Below are positions 6,615-15,611 of a stretch of 64,000 nucleotides of DNA, in pieces (the stretch's first letter is position 1; each line of letters starts with the position of its first letter). Both the position numbers and the translations under genes were made by a program. The DNA is taken from NCBI GenBank assembly GCA_027490145.1, contig JAIXYQ010000010.1, positions 186,001 through 250,000 of the forward strand, written 5' to 3'. The notes beneath the pieces are model-generated. The model worked only from the letters and a program-made list of their open reading frames with translations. It made no database searches and had not been told where the DNA came from. Source of the stretch: Planctomycetaceae bacterium. GTDB taxonomy: Bacteria > Planctomycetota > Phycisphaerae > Phycisphaerales > SM1A02.

Positions 6615-8759
6615 TCAGGCCAGCGCATACACCGTCCTCGGGCGTGTCGCGGTCGACTCGGTGCGGAGCACGATCTGCCCTGTTTCCAGCAGGTTTTCGA
6701 TGACTTCGCCACGCTCGCGCTTGCTCAGCCACTGCGTGCGTCGGCAGAGGTCCGACGCTGAGATCTTTCCTTCAGCCGCACGAATCGCTCTGAGCACGCG
6801 CTTCTGCCGCGAGTCGAACTGGCCGTCGGAAACCCATGCGTGCGCGAGGTGGAGCATGCGTCTGGTCAGGTGTTCCGACACGGCGCACGCCCAGGCCGCC
6901 GCCTCCTGGCCCACCACCGGCTTCTCGCGGTCCACGCTGCACGCATGGACGAGCGCCAGCCTGCACGCCTTCTCCTCGGCACGCGCCCACAGCGACCGGC
7001 CCGGGGCGTCCTTCGCGAGCTCGGCGTCGACCGTCATCGCGAAGCGGTCGTAGACCGCCACGGCCTCCGGCGTCGTCGGGACGACCACGGGATCGGGATT
7101 CGTCCGGCGCAGGTCGCCCCCGGGCGCGAAGTCGCCCCACCAGCGGGCCGCCTCGAGGATCGACTCCGGGATCGCCGTCGCATGTGCCCGCTGGCGCACC
7201 GCGGTCGAGTCGGCCTCGAAGACGAGGAGGCGGGCCATGAAGCCGTCGGCGAGGGCGTCGGCCGTCAGCGACTCGAAGAAGTGCTCGGGCACGGTCGTGC
7301 CGTAGACCACCGCGCAGGGGCGGTCGATCACCTTGTTCCGCTTCGCGTCGGCGTAGGCCTTGCCCTTGAACACCGTGTCGGCGCTCGAGTAGAGCTTCAT
7401 CAGCGCCGTGAGCACGTTGTAGAGGTGCGGCGCCTTCTTCGCGTCGCCGATCGTGCGGAGGAAGCGGCCGAACTCGTCGAACTGGAAGAGCGAAGCCTGG
7501 TTGATCTCGAGCGCGCTCACGAGCCCGGCGTCGCTTGCGAGGTCCTCGTTGGCCTCGAGGGCGTCGAGCCCGGCGTGGAAGAGCACGTTCTTCGACACCT
7601 TGCGCGCGTGGTCCTTGCCAGCCCCCGAGGGCGCGACGCCGACTGCGTAGAGGTTCGTGCGGTTCCCGCGCTCGTCGCGCACCTTGCGTCCCGCGAGCAC
7701 CGCCTGCAGCGTGATCGCTCCCGCAAGCGCGAGCACGGGCTGCGGCCGGTGCGCGGTCGCCAGGTTGTGCGCCATGACGTCGGCGATGAAGCCCGGGACG
7801 CGCAGCAGGTGCTCCGGGAACGGACCCGGATCAGGCGGACCATCGGCAGGGGCGGAGTCGAGCGGATCCGGTCCGCCGCACAGCGTGAATCTCGACAGGT
7901 CGACGCCGAGCTCCGTCGCCTTGCGCTCGTCGCGGAGCCAGCCGTAGGGACGCGAGTGCGGCTTGCGCTCGGCGTCGTTGACCTTGTGCGCAAGCTCCGC
8001 CTCCGACCACGGCGGCTGGCAGCGGGGGTTGTAGTGCGCCACGAGGAGCGCGAGCGCCCTCGGCGGCGCGATGCCGAAGCCATGGACGAGCGCGGTCGCC
8101 GCGGCGTAGGTCGCTGCATGGCCGCCCGAGCCCGAGATGGCCGGTGGCATGCGGTCGAGATAGGCGATCGCGCGCCGCTCGACATGCTCGTCGTCCGCCG
8201 CCCCGCCCTGGCCCACCGGCTCCGCGATCCGGTGACGGCGCGCGACCACGTGGTCGGCGAGGCGCTGGACGCAGGCCTCGAGCTCCTCGGCGTCGACGGT
8301 CGCGGGGATGCCCTCGAGCATGTCGTAGCGCTCGCCGCTCGGATGGACGCTCGGCCCGACGATCGTCTGCGCGCCGGTGCTGCGGAGCTCGACGACCATG
8401 GATCGGTCGACGGGATCGCGGAACTGCCTCGTGCGGGCGCCGTGGGCCACGTACCAGCGGTGGCTCGCCTTGCTCGAGGCACGGCCCGTCACGCAGGCGG
8501 TGGGCGGCAGGAAGCGGTCCGCGGCCTCGCGAGCCTCCTCGCAGTCGAGATCGACGTCGACGAGCCAGCCGGATGGCTCGCCGAGAAGGACGCCGATGTT
8601 CGCGTCGCCCGCGAAGTGGCGCTCGGCGTCGCCTGCGTCGATGCGGAGCTTCTGCCAGCCGGGAATGAGCGGGCCCTTCGATCCGTGCGGGACAGGGACC
8701 GGGCACCAGCCGCGCGCGATGCAAGCGCGGGCCGCGTCGATGGTGGTGTGCTGCTGCAT
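6615..8759 (-). CDS. Bifunctional prim-pol primase-polymerase with DUF3987-type helicase domain
   Basis: A 714-aa replication protein. Residues 1-190 are an archaeo-eukaryotic-type prim-pol domain: WLVDVDLD carries the metal-binding D-x-D, followed by SKASHRWY and PSVHPSGERYDM, the usual catalytic blocks. The middle, about residues 330-600, matches the DUF3987 primase-helicase domain with a Walker A motif (APSGAGKDHARK) and an acidic FQFDEFGRF block. The last 70 residues look like a winged helix (ISASDLCRRTQWLSKRE). The start overlaps the stop of the helicase gene by one base (TGATG). It should prime and possibly unwind phage DNA; the combination is common in temperate phages and plasmids. 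Confidence 0.85.
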   Translation of the reverse strand: MQQHTTIDAARACIARGWCPVPVPHGSKGPLIPGWQKLRIDAGDAERHFAGDANIGVLLGEPSGWLVDVDLDCEEAREAADRFLPPTACVTGRASSKASHRWYVAHGARTRQFRDPVDRSMVVELRSTGAQTIVGPSVHPSGERYDMLEGIPATVDAEELEACVQRLADHVVARRHRIAEPVGQGGAADDEHVERRAIAYLDRMPPAISGSGGHAATYAAATALVHGFGIAPPRALALLVAHYNPRCQPPWSEAELAHKVNDAERKPHSRPYGWLRDERKATELGVDLSRFTLCGGPDPLDSAPADGPPDPGPFPEHLLRVPGFIADVMAHNLATAHRPQPVLALAGAITLQAVLAGRKVRDERGNRTNLYAVGVAPSGAGKDHARKVSKNVLFHAGLDALEANEDLASDAGLVSALEINQASLFQFDEFGRFLRTIGDAKKAPHLYNVLTALMKLYSSADTVFKGKAYADAKRNKVIDRPCAVVYGTTVPEHFFESLTADALADGFMARLLVFEADSTAVRQRAHATAIPESILEAARWWGDFAPGGDLRRTNPDPVVVPTTPEAVAVYDRFAMTVDAELAKDAPGRSLWARAEEKACRLALVHACSVDREKPVVGQEAAAWACAVSEHLTRRMLHLAHAWVSDGQFDSRQKRVLRAIRAAEGKISASDLCRRTQWLSKRERGEVIENLLETGQIVLRTESTATRPRTVYALA

Positions 8760-10435
8760 CAGAAGGGAATCCCGTCGTCGGGGACCTCGGGGATCGTGCG
8801 GACGGGCGAAGCGGCACTGGCCCACTCGGGGATCGGGCCGATCTCGTGCGACTTGATGCGGTCGTACTGCTCGCCCGGCTTGCGGGTCACGACAATGCCG
8901 GTGCAGTCTGCGAGCGCGCCCTGCGATGCGAGCGACACCGCCTCCTCGACGCTGTCGGGGACGGGCGCATCCGAGCGCATGCGCCACCATTCCTCTGCCT
9001 TCCGGCGTGCGTAGCTGCCAGCAGGATGGTCGAAGCAGACCCACTCGCGCTGGTAGGTGCCGAGGCCCGTGCGGTACTCGACGCGCATCGTCGGCGGCGC
9101 ATCGGGATCGGTGCGCTTCCAGTGCACGAAGTAGCGCACATCGAGGACCGGCTGGACCTTCGGCTGCTTGCGACCGCTGAGCACATCCTCGGTCGTCGCG
9201 GTCGGTGCATGACGCTCGCGCTCGGGCTCGGGGAACGCGTGCCCGCACTCAGGGCACTCTCGCGTTGCGGTGGGAACAAGCGTGTTGCAGCCCGGGCACT
9301 CCTTCATCGGTGGCGGTCTGCCGTTGGGATTACGGTCGCGCATCTGCAGGTCGTCGACCGGTCCGTGCCGCATGACGTTGCCGCCGAAGTCGAGGACGAG
9401 GCAGTCCTCCTTGCCCGGCGCAAGGCGGAAGCCGCGGCCGACCATCTGGTAGTAGAGCCCGGGGGACGCGGTCGGTCGCAGGAGCGCCACGCAGTCGACG
9501 TTCGGCGCGTCGAAGCCCGTGGTCAGCACGTTCACGTTCGCGAGGTAGCGCAGCTCTCCCGAGCGGAAGCGCTCGATCGTGCTCTCGCGCTCCCTCGCTG
9601 GCGTCGTGCCGTCGATCCAGCCGCACTCGATGCCGTGCCGCTCGCGAAGCTCGTGCACGACGTGTCGGCCATGGGCGATCCCGGCGGCGAAGATGAGCGT
9701 GCTGCGGCGCGACCTGGTCTCCGCCGCGATCTCGGCGCAGGCGCTCTCGACGACCTCGTCGGTGTCGAATGCCTGCTCGACCTCGCTCGCGACGAACTCG
9801 CCGCAGCGGATCTTGAGGTCGCTCATGTCGACCTTCACCTTGCCCGCCTTCGAACGCAGCGCCGAGAGAAAGCCGCGCTCGATGAGCTGGCCCACCGACA
9901 CCTCGTAGCAGACGTGGTTGAGGATCCCCTCGGGCGAGCAGATCATCCCCGTGCGCATGCGGAACGGCGTCGCGGTCAGGCCGATCACGCGCATGAGCGG
10001 ATTCACGAGCTTCGCGTCCGCGAGGAACTGCCGGTACATGCCCTCGCCGTCGTCCGGCGGGATGAGGTGTGCCTCGTCGACGATCACGAGGTCGACCGGG
10101 CCGAGCTCGCCAGCGCGCTGCCAGATCGACTGGATGCCTGCGACGGTGACCGGGTGCTCGAGCTCGCGCCTGCCGAGCCCAGCGGAGTAGACGCCCACGC
10201 CGAGGCCGGGCGCCATCGCGTCGAGCTTGCCGACGGCCTGCTCGAGCAGCTCCTTCACGTGAGCCAGGACGAGGACGCGCCCTTGCCAGCGCGCGACGGC
10301 GTCGCGGCAGATCGATGCGATGACGGGCGTCTTGCCGCCGCCCGTCGGGATCACCACGAGCGGATTGTCGTCGCGCTCGCGGAGGTGCCCGTACACCGCC
10401 TCGACGGCGGCCTGCTGGTAGTCACGAAGTTCCAT
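8759..10435 (-). CDS. SF2 DEAD/DEAH-box DNA helicase
   Basis: A 558-aa superfamily 2 helicase starting MELRDYQQAAVEAV (Q motif), with motif I PTGGGKT, motif II DEAH, motif III TATPF and C-terminal motifs V-VI (TTGFDAPNVD, QMVGRGFR). A zinc ribbon follows (CPGC ... CPECGHAF near residues 400-420), then about 130 residues of unassigned C-terminal domain. Similar phage proteins act in recombination-dependent replication. The ATG at 10435 overlaps the end of the RusA gene by 14 nt and was preferred over a start further upstream that lacks conservation. It belongs to the leftward replication operon. Confidence 0.88.
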   Translation of the reverse strand: MELRDYQQAAVEAVYGHLRERDDNPLVVIPTGGGKTPVIASICRDAVARWQGRVLVLAHVKELLEQAVGKLDAMAPGLGVGVYSAGLGRRELEHPVTVAGIQSIWQRAGELGPVDLVIVDEAHLIPPDDGEGMYRQFLADAKLVNPLMRVIGLTATPFRMRTGMICSPEGILNHVCYEVSVGQLIERGFLSALRSKAGKVKVDMSDLKIRCGEFVASEVEQAFDTDEVVESACAEIAAETRSRRSTLIFAAGIAHGRHVVHELRERHGIECGWIDGTTPARERESTIERFRSGELRYLANVNVLTTGFDAPNVDCVALLRPTASPGLYYQMVGRGFRLAPGKEDCLVLDFGGNVMRHGPVDDLQMRDRNPNGRPPPMKECPGCNTLVPTATRECPECGHAFPEPERERHAPTATTEDVLSGRKQPKVQPVLDVRYFVHWKRTDPDAPPTMRVEYRTGLGTYQREWVCFDHPAGSYARRKAEEWWRMRSDAPVPDSVEEAVSLASQGALADCTGIVVTRKPGEQYDRIKSHEIGPIPEWASAASPVRTIPEVPDDGIPF

Positions 10436-10766
10436 GTGTGCCGATCTCCCGAATCTCGATGCGTGCCGAACCGCCATCCACCACCTCGCCCCGCACCACG
10501 CGCAGGTCGTCGATCTGCGAGTCGTCGAGGTACGCGCCTCCCTTGCCCACCGAATCGAGCATCGCCTTGAGCGCGTTGTCGACGTCCCTCCGCCTGCGGT
10601 CCGGCGGGAAGAGCGTGACCTCGACGGCGAGCCGCCCGGTGAGCGGCCTCGTACCCGCGAGGAGCGAGCGCACCGTGCTTCGGTAGCGCCGCCCCTCGCG
10701 GCTCACGAGTGTCTTGCCGCCGACATGCCGCCAGTAGTGATTCACCGATGGCGGGTACGGCAGCAT
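10422..10766 (-). CDS. rusA: RusA-family Holliday junction resolvase
   Basis: A 114-aa endonuclease that resolves four-way junctions. It shows the RusA hallmarks: PPSVNHYWR at the start, the acidic RRRDVDNALKAMLDS block with the D-x-D-N metal site, and a further DDSQI acidic pair about 15 residues later. The length agrees with RusA (about 120 aa). The ATG at 10766 lies 11 nt after the stop of the DUF669 gene. Its place between a recombination ATPase and a replicative helicase fits recombination-dependent phage replication or debranching before packaging. Confidence 0.88.
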   Translation of the reverse strand: MLPYPPSVNHYWRHVGGKTLVSREGRRYRSTVRSLLAGTRPLTGRLAVEVTLFPPDRRRRDVDNALKAMLDSVGKGGAYLDDSQIDDLRVVRGEVVDGGSARIEIREIGTHGTS

Positions 10767-10777
10767 GAAGGTGTGCG

Positions 10778-11224
10778 TCAGCGCTTCCAGGGCGCGCCTC
10801 CCGCAGCGCTGCGCGGCGTCGACGCCGGTGCCTCGCGCTTGGCGAAGCCCTTCACGACGTTTGCCATCTCGCCGTTGTCGTCGCGCTTCCGGAGCGCCAC
10901 GGTGATCGAGAGCGGCAGGTCGTGCAGCTCCGACGAGTCGGCGGGCGTCATCACTCCGACGGCCCTGCAGATGGCCGACAGGTTCCCGCGGGCGATGCGC
11001 ACGGTCGTGTCGTTCACGTGCTTGAGCGTGAGGCGCTCCCACACGCGGCGGCCCTTGTAGGGTCCTTCGAGCACCTCGAAGACGAGCTCCAGGTACTCGC
11101 CTGCGCCGTTCTTGGTGGGCTTGGTCGTGCTGTCGACGATCGCGGCCACGTACTTGCCCGCCGGAACGGGCTCGAAGCTCGAGTTCGGATTGACGTCAGC
11201 CGCGTTGAAGTTGATGAATGCCAT
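10778..11224 (-). CDS. DUF669 family phage protein (putative single-strand DNA-binding role)
   Basis: A 148-aa protein with the DUF669 pattern: INFNAADVNPNSSFEPVPAGKYVA at the start, then NGAGEYLELVFEVLEGPYKGRRVWERL, and an RxxLSAICRAVG block. Members of this family sit beside Sak4-like ATPases and RusA in many phages and have been suggested to bind single-stranded DNA as part of the recombination set. That neighbourhood is exactly reproduced here. AAGGAG precedes the ATG at 11224. The last 25 residues are Ala/Pro/Ser-rich and probably disordered. Confidence 0.8.
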   Translation of the reverse strand: MAFINFNAADVNPNSSFEPVPAGKYVAAIVDSTTKPTKNGAGEYLELVFEVLEGPYKGRRVWERLTLKHVNDTTVRIARGNLSAICRAVGVMTPADSSELHDLPLSITVALRKRDDNGEMANVVKGFAKREAPASTPRSAAGGAPWKR

Positions 11225-11246
11225 GTTTGGTTTGCTCCTTGCTGGT

Positions 11247-12017
11247 TCAGTTCTGGTCTGCGGCCGTCTGGATGGGGTTCTCGCCACGCGCGTAGGCCGC
11301 GAAGACACGGTGGTCGAGTGGGATCTCGTCAGGGAGCGCGAGGCGGTTCTTCGCCACGTGCGCGGGACGTTCGGTGGTGCGGAGGATTCGCTCGCCGGTG
11401 CCGATCGCCTGGACACGCTTGCGGTCGAAGCCCTCGGTCGCCGTGCGGGTGTGCACGCGGTAGGTCGCGAAGAGCAACTCGTCGCACCATTCCTGCACGA
11501 GCGCGCTGGCAAGCTTCTGCAGGCGGGGCGCGTAGCGGTCGTAGGTCTCGGTCTCGGGATTCGCGAACTTCTCTATCTGCGCGTGCGCGACGAGGATCAC
11601 CTCCATGCCGCGCTCGTTGCGCAGCGCGTCGAGCCCTGCGAGCACCTCGCGCCAGAGGGGGAGCGCGAAGACGTAGCCCTTGCCGTAGCCGATGTCCTCG
11701 ATGCTCTCGACGCTGCGCTTCTGGCAGACCTCCGCGTGGATCAGGCGCTCGAGCCAGTCCATGCTGTCGACGACGACGGTGCGGTAGTCGTGCTCCTCTG
11801 TGTAGAGCTCGCCGAGCGCGTTGAGCACGTCGCCGAAGCGCGTGGCCAGCGGGAAGCGGTCCGTGTCGACGCCCGCGAGGCCGTCCTCGGTCTGGATGAA
11901 CACGGGCCGCTCGGCCATCGCGCCGAACGTGGTCTTGCCGATGCCGTGGGTGCCGTAGACGAGCACCCGGCGCGGTGGTGCGGACTTGCCTCGCTGGATC
12001 TGCTTGATGAGCTTCAT
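11247..12017 (-). CDS. Sak4-like / AAA_24 phage ATPase (RecA-fold)
   Basis: A 256-aa P-loop ATPase with Walker A GTHGIGKTT at residues 22-30 and Walker B TVVVDSMDWL near residues 80-89, followed by ILVAHAQIEKF, a sensor-like strand. The size and motif spacing fit the phage nucleotide-binding family (AAA_24), which includes Sak4 single-strand annealing recombinases. It lies between a PD-(D/E)XK nuclease and a DUF669 protein, the typical phage recombination trio. It would load onto or anneal single strands; the exact activity is inferred. The start at 12017 is supported by AAAGGGG upstream. Confidence 0.82.
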   Translation of the reverse strand: MKLIKQIQRGKSAPPRRVLVYGTHGIGKTTFGAMAERPVFIQTEDGLAGVDTDRFPLATRFGDVLNALGELYTEEHDYRTVVVDSMDWLERLIHAEVCQKRSVESIEDIGYGKGYVFALPLWREVLAGLDALRNERGMEVILVAHAQIEKFANPETETYDRYAPRLQKLASALVQEWCDELLFATYRVHTRTATEGFDRKRVQAIGTGERILRTTERPAHVAKNRLALPDEIPLDHRVFAAYARGENPIQTAADQN

Positions 12018-12052
12018 TGGTTTCCCCTTTGGGTTGGTGGTGACGTGATGAT

Positions 12053-12871
12053 TCAGGCGCGGTCGAACTGCCGCATGGACTCGAAGCCGGTGGGCCAGGT
12101 GTCGCTCTCGCGGCAGCGGAGGAGCTCCGCCATCGCGGCCTCGTTCTCGCGGCGCGCGGCATCGAGTACGGCGGGTGCGACGTGCCAGCAGCCGGTGCGG
12201 TAGGGCTCGCGCTTCTCGACCGCGACGATGTGGACGGGAAGCTCGACGCCGGTCGCCGCCTCGAGTACGGCGCGGTAGAAGGCGAGCTGGTGCAGGTAGC
12301 CGAATGCGCGGGCGTCGAACTCGAAGCTGTCCATGCGGTCGCAGGTCTTCAGGTCGACGATGCCCGCGCCGCCCGAGGGGTTGATCCAGTCGATCCGCGC
12401 CTGGCACGCATGGCCCGCGTACTCAGCGCGCACGACGCCCTCGGCGACGCCGTCGGCGAGGAGCGACGACGCGATCTCGTGGCGACGGACGCCCGCGGCC
12501 ATCTCCTCGATCAACGCCGCATCGGCATCCGAGAGCGCGGGCTTGCCCAGGCGCTCGGCCCAGTCAGCGAACGCCTTGGTGCCGCTGCCGTAGGGAAGCC
12601 CCGTCTTCGGGTTCACTGGCCCACCGACGGCGAACTCCGCCTCGAAGCGCTCGCGGCCCTCGAGGATCAGGACGTGCGCGGCGCGGCCGACGACGAAGGC
12701 GTCGCTGTCCTTGCGCGGGATGAGGCCGAGCTGCTTCTTGCGGTAGAGCGCCGGGCACCGGCGGAAGTCGCCGAGGGCGTGGGAGGACAGGTTCTCCTTC
12801 GCCTTGGCGTGGTAGGTGTCCGAAGGCTCGCGGATGATCTTGCGGAGGTCGACGTCGGTCGCGATGGTCAT
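12053..12871 (-). CDS. PD-(D/E)XK exonuclease-like protein (DUF3799 / RecE C-terminal type)
   Basis: A 272-aa protein with a PD-(D/E)XK nuclease core: a leading SSHALGDFRRCPALY block, ACQARIDWI near residues 165-172 and GIVDLKTCD near residues 180-188 carrying the catalytic D and x-K, then an aromatic-rich helix (LHQLAFYRAVL). This arrangement is that of the DUF3799/exonuclease VIII-like phage nucleases that work with annealing proteins. GAAGGA precedes the ATG. Together with the downstream ATPase, DUF669 protein and RusA it forms the element's recombination system. Confidence 0.82.
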   Translation of the reverse strand: MTIATDVDLRKIIREPSDTYHAKAKENLSSHALGDFRRCPALYRKKQLGLIPRKDSDAFVVGRAAHVLILEGRERFEAEFAVGGPVNPKTGLPYGSGTKAFADWAERLGKPALSDADAALIEEMAAGVRRHEIASSLLADGVAEGVVRAEYAGHACQARIDWINPSGGAGIVDLKTCDRMDSFEFDARAFGYLHQLAFYRAVLEAATGVELPVHIVAVEKREPYRTGCWHVAPAVLDAARRENEAAMAELLRCRESDTWPTGFESMRQFDRA

Positions 12872-12999
12872 GGGTCTTGGTCCTTCGAGGTCGTGCGGCC
12901 ACAGGTCGCGTGTGAACGCGCCCTGCCCGGTGCGGACGAGCGGGAGGTGGTCGGATGGGTTGTGGGGGAACAGCGACGCGAGGAGGGAGAGGAGGCGTT

Positions 13000-13317
13000 T
13001 CAGGGGTCGCGCCTCCCGCAGTGCTGGAGGTTGAACGCCTCGAGCGTCACGGTCTCCTCGGTCCAGACATCGGCCTTCAGCTGCTTCTTGAGCATGTGCC
13101 GGAGCACGCGCGCCATCGCCTGCCCCTCGGGCCTGTCGAGCGAGATGCCGACGCAGAGCGGATCCTTGCCGATGCGGTAGGTGATCGCCGGGTTGAGCTG
13201 CTCAGCGCCGAACAGTCCCTCGCAGCACTCGACGACCATGGCGATGATCTGGCTGCCTGCGACGAAGTGGGCGGGGTTCTCGAAGCTGAAGGTCGCGATC
13301 GTGATGGTCTTGCGCAT
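13000..13317 (-). CDS. Hypothetical phage protein, 105 aa
   Basis: A 105-aa protein between the sigma factor and the nuclease. It has the beta-rich start MRKTITIATFSFENPAHFV, a Cys pair (ECCEGLF) and a C-terminal helix with MARVLRHMLKKQL. AGAGGAA lies directly before the ATG at 13317. Its leader contains the first copy of the element's 41-bp repeat (13330-13370), which makes it one of two genes probably under a common control. No family is recognised. Confidence 0.6.
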   Translation of the reverse strand: MRKTITIATFSFENPAHFVAGSQIIAMVVECCEGLFGAEQLNPAITYRIGKDPLCVGISLDRPEGQAMARVLRHMLKKQLKADVWTEETVTLEAFNLQHCGRRDP

Positions 13318-13329
13318 TGATTCCTCTAC

Positions 13330-13370
13330 CCCTCTATCTCCGCAGCCGAAATGAAAGTCCTCCGCTTTCT
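13330..13370 (-). repeat. 41-bp leader repeat, copy 1
   Basis: This sequence matches 18197-18237 with a single mismatch (13353 G against 18220 C), in the same orientation. It ends 12 bases before the ATG of the 105-aa gene, just as copy 2 touches the start of another leftward gene. Within it the hexamer CTCCGC occurs at 13338 and at 13360, 22 bp apart, about two helical turns. Weaker similarity continues to the right into the last codons of the sigma gene (TGCGAA, GGTC and ATCG blocks in the same order). It may be an operator, a phage promoter or a leader RNA. Confidence 0.75.
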
Positions 13371-13375
13371 GGCGA

Positions 13376-13957
13376 TCAGGGACCAATCTCTTTTGATTCG
13401 CACACGACCCGGATCTGCTCGATGCCGTGGCCGCACTGCCGGTACGAGATGCCCAGCCGCCTGCACGCCGAGTTGGGCGATCCGTCGGAGAGCGCGATGG
13501 CGAGCTGCGCGAGCGTCGGCGAGAGCGTCGCCATGAGCGCCCTGATCGAATCCTCCCGCTCGATGCGGATCCGGAAGTCGCGCTGGTGCCGCCCGGTGGT
13601 CCTGGCGAACGCATCCGAGAGGGCTGCGTCGCAGGAGCAGCCACCCTGGCCGATGCATTCGACGCTCACGGTCCTGGAGTCGGCGCTACGCGACTCGGCG
13701 GACCGTGCGCGCAGCATCGAGACGGCGCCGTTGTGCGCAGCCTTGGTCGAGAAGGTGCCGATGCTCGACAGCGCCGGGTCAAAGACCTGGAGCCGGATCG
13801 CGACCTCGAGGCGGAGGTCGGCCATGATGTCCTCGCGATCGACGCGCCGGAAGACGCTCAGCCTCGAGAGGCGGCGGGCGGCCTGCTTGATCGCATGGAC
13901 GACAGCGGGGTGCGTGAGGAGATCGGACGGGTTCGCTGGCTTGCTTTGCTTGCTCAA
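13376..13957 (-). CDS. Element-encoded sigma-70 family RNA polymerase sigma factor
   Basis: A 193-aa protein with a sigma region 2 at about residues 20-95 (HAIKQAARRLSRL, REDIMADLRLEVAIRL, FSTKAAHNGAVSMLRA) and a region 4 helix-turn-helix near residues 140-180 (MATLSPTLAQLAIALSDGSPNSACRRLGISYRQC). The two-domain size is that of ECF-like or phage late sigma factors. A short cysteine-bearing insert (CIGQGGCSC) lies between the domains. It is separate from the chromosomal primary-type sigma at 31123-31983 and presumably directs RNA polymerase to element promoters; the repeated leader next to it is the first place to look for them. Confidence 0.78.
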   Translation of the reverse strand: MSKQSKPANPSDLLTHPAVVHAIKQAARRLSRLSVFRRVDREDIMADLRLEVAIRLQVFDPALSSIGTFSTKAAHNGAVSMLRARSAESRSADSRTVSVECIGQGGCSCDAALSDAFARTTGRHQRDFRIRIEREDSIRALMATLSPTLAQLAIALSDGSPNSACRRLGISYRQCGHGIEQIRVVCESKEIGP

Positions 13958-14042
13958 TGGTGTGCTCCGCTTGCACGCGCCGCGGAATGCGGCGTCGGCG
14001 AGCAGAGGTTCACTGAGTGCAGTTGCAGTTCACACGCCACTT

Positions 14043-14087
14043 CGCAAGCACTTCACAGTCGCTTGCGATTGACTGTCCGACAGTCAA
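14043..14087. promoter_or_regulatory. Two adjacent inverted repeats before the sigma gene (operator or terminator)
   Basis: CGCAAGC at 14043-14049 pairs with GCTTGCG at 14061-14067 (11-nt loop). Immediately next to it 14069-14087 is a perfect 19-bp palindrome, TTGACTGTC-C-GACAGTCAA. The second one overlaps the stop codon of the upstream regulator-like gene. Neither is followed by a T-run on the minus strand, so I favour a protein-binding site controlling the sigma gene, whose leader is 13958-14083. An intrinsic stop for the upstream gene is the alternative. Confidence 0.55.
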
Positions 14088-15493
14088 CCGACAGTGCCGC
14101 TCGTGGGCGGCCACACGAGCTTGGCCTGTGGATCACCCTTGAACGTCCGGGTCTTGACTGCTGAGGCAAGCACATCCATGCCCTTGCCGCGTAGCGCCTG
14201 TCGGACCTTTGTGGCACAGGATCCAAGAGCATGGACGGTGCAGTCCCCGGAGCTCCATGGGCCGTTGGAACCTTCCAGAGTTTCGAGGGTGTGCCAGTGG
14301 TTCGCGCGCTTGGACAGCAGCGCGAGGAGCATGAACTGCTGGGTCGTCTTGCCTTCGAAGTCATGCACGACTCCATCGAGCATGACCCGGCCGCCGTTGT
14401 CATCCAGTGAGAGTCGGCTGCAGACCCTTCGCCACTCCGCTGCCGCAGACGGCGCAGTCGCTGCAACCACCTTCGAGACACCGGCCACCTTGTTCGCGGC
14501 GGACTTGGCATCCGCGGATTGGGCCGTGTCTTGTTTCGTCGGCGATGCTGCTGGCTGCGGCTTTGGAGGCTCGGCCTGCGAGCTTGGAGCGGCACTTGCT
14601 CCTGACTTCCCGTGCGGAAGCGCATCGATCCGAGCACGAATCTCTGCGTTCTTCTTCTTCAGCCTTGCCGCATGCTCGGAGGCATCGGTAGCAGCACGCT
14701 CGAAGAATGCCTTCTCCTCATCGGTGAGCAGGCCATCCATCGTCCCGATCGTGACCATCGCTCGGTCGACGAAGGTTTGGAAGTGCTGAATGTTCACGGG
14801 CAGAAACTCGCCGCCAACATCGCGCTCGGCTGCGTCCCCCGAGAGCAGGAACTCGAACACAGCCTCGAGCGCCTCCTTGGCCTGCTGATGCTGCTTGCAA
14901 TCCTGCAGGGCATTGAGATGCTGCTCGGCGTGGTGCCGGAGGAGATTCAGGAGCGGCGAGAGCGGCTGGGGAACGGTGAAGAAGAGCAGGTCGGTCTCGG
15001 AGAGTGCGATGTCGCGAATCACCGCCCAGCACTCCGACAGGAGCCTGAGGTGCCGCTGAAGCATGACCTTGCGAATCTCTTCGGCGGTTTCGCCGGATTG
15101 AAGCTCCGCCCGAATCATCTCAGCGAGCTCAGTGAGTCGACGCACTGACCATCCAATCCGCTGGCCGACGGCATCTCGGGCGCCATACTCCTCGCAGCCC
15201 AGGAAGTCCGCGATGGACTGGCTTGCGTTTGCCTCGCCCTTCACGCGGACCTTCATCGCTGGTGAGAATCCCGCTGTAGAGATGACGCAGATGTCGGGCG
15301 CGAGCTCCGGCTCCTCATGGTCCACCAGCTCCTTGAGGTGATCGAAGAACGCCGCACTCTCGATGCCGATCAGTATCGCTCCGTGCCCCGCAATGACTGA
15401 CTTGCCCTCGTGCAAGCTCATCGCAGGATCCTTGAACACGACATAGGCTGGGAAAACGGAGGACGAAGGAACGTTGTTGGTGCTTCGCGTCAT
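14084..15493 (-). CDS. Regulator-like protein with C-terminal winged helix, 469 aa
   Basis: A protein of about 469 aa that I cannot place. The N-terminal 130 residues look like an alpha/beta domain (AYVVFKDPAMSL, GAILIGIESAAFFDHL). The middle is helical, and residues 290-350 are a charged coiled coil followed by a Pro/Ala/Ser-rich linker. The last 110 residues resemble an OmpR-type winged helix (RLSLDDNGGRVMLDGV, KTTQQFMLLALLSKRANHW, then TKVRQALRGKGMD). Base composition appears less GC-rich than its neighbours, suggesting separate acquisition. The ATG at 15493 is chosen; an in-frame GTG at 15520 is possible. It is flanked on both sides by palindromes, as expected for an autoregulated repressor or a cargo gene. 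Confidence 0.55.
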   Translation of the reverse strand: MTRSTNNVPSSSVFPAYVVFKDPAMSLHEGKSVIAGHGAILIGIESAAFFDHLKELVDHEEPELAPDICVISTAGFSPAMKVRVKGEANASQSIADFLGCEEYGARDAVGQRIGWSVRRLTELAEMIRAELQSGETAEEIRKVMLQRHLRLLSECWAVIRDIALSETDLLFFTVPQPLSPLLNLLRHHAEQHLNALQDCKQHQQAKEALEAVFEFLLSGDAAERDVGGEFLPVNIQHFQTFVDRAMVTIGTMDGLLTDEEKAFFERAATDASEHAARLKKKNAEIRARIDALPHGKSGASAAPSSQAEPPKPQPAASPTKQDTAQSADAKSAANKVAGVSKVVAATAPSAAAEWRRVCSRLSLDDNGGRVMLDGVVHDFEGKTTQQFMLLALLSKRANHWHTLETLEGSNGPWSSGDCTVHALGSCATKVRQALRGKGMDVLASAVKTRTFKGDPQAKLVWPPTSGTVG

Positions 15494-15611
15494 CTGTGGT
15501 CGCCGGAAATCTTGGTTCACGCGCGCGATCCCGCCGCGCTGCCTCCGTCGGCAATCGCGGTCAACGCATCTCGGGGTCCCCGTTGCGTGAACTGAATGAA
15601 GGGGGGCAGGA

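Noticed and set aside
13326-13658. The 41-bp repeat as a coding sequence (ARKRRTFISAAEIEG or KAEDFHFGCGDRG frames)
   Set aside because: The KAEDF frame is in phase with both downstream genes, but at 18 kb no ATG, GTG or TTG lies between the upstream TAA and the repeat, so a conserved N-terminal peptide is unlikely.
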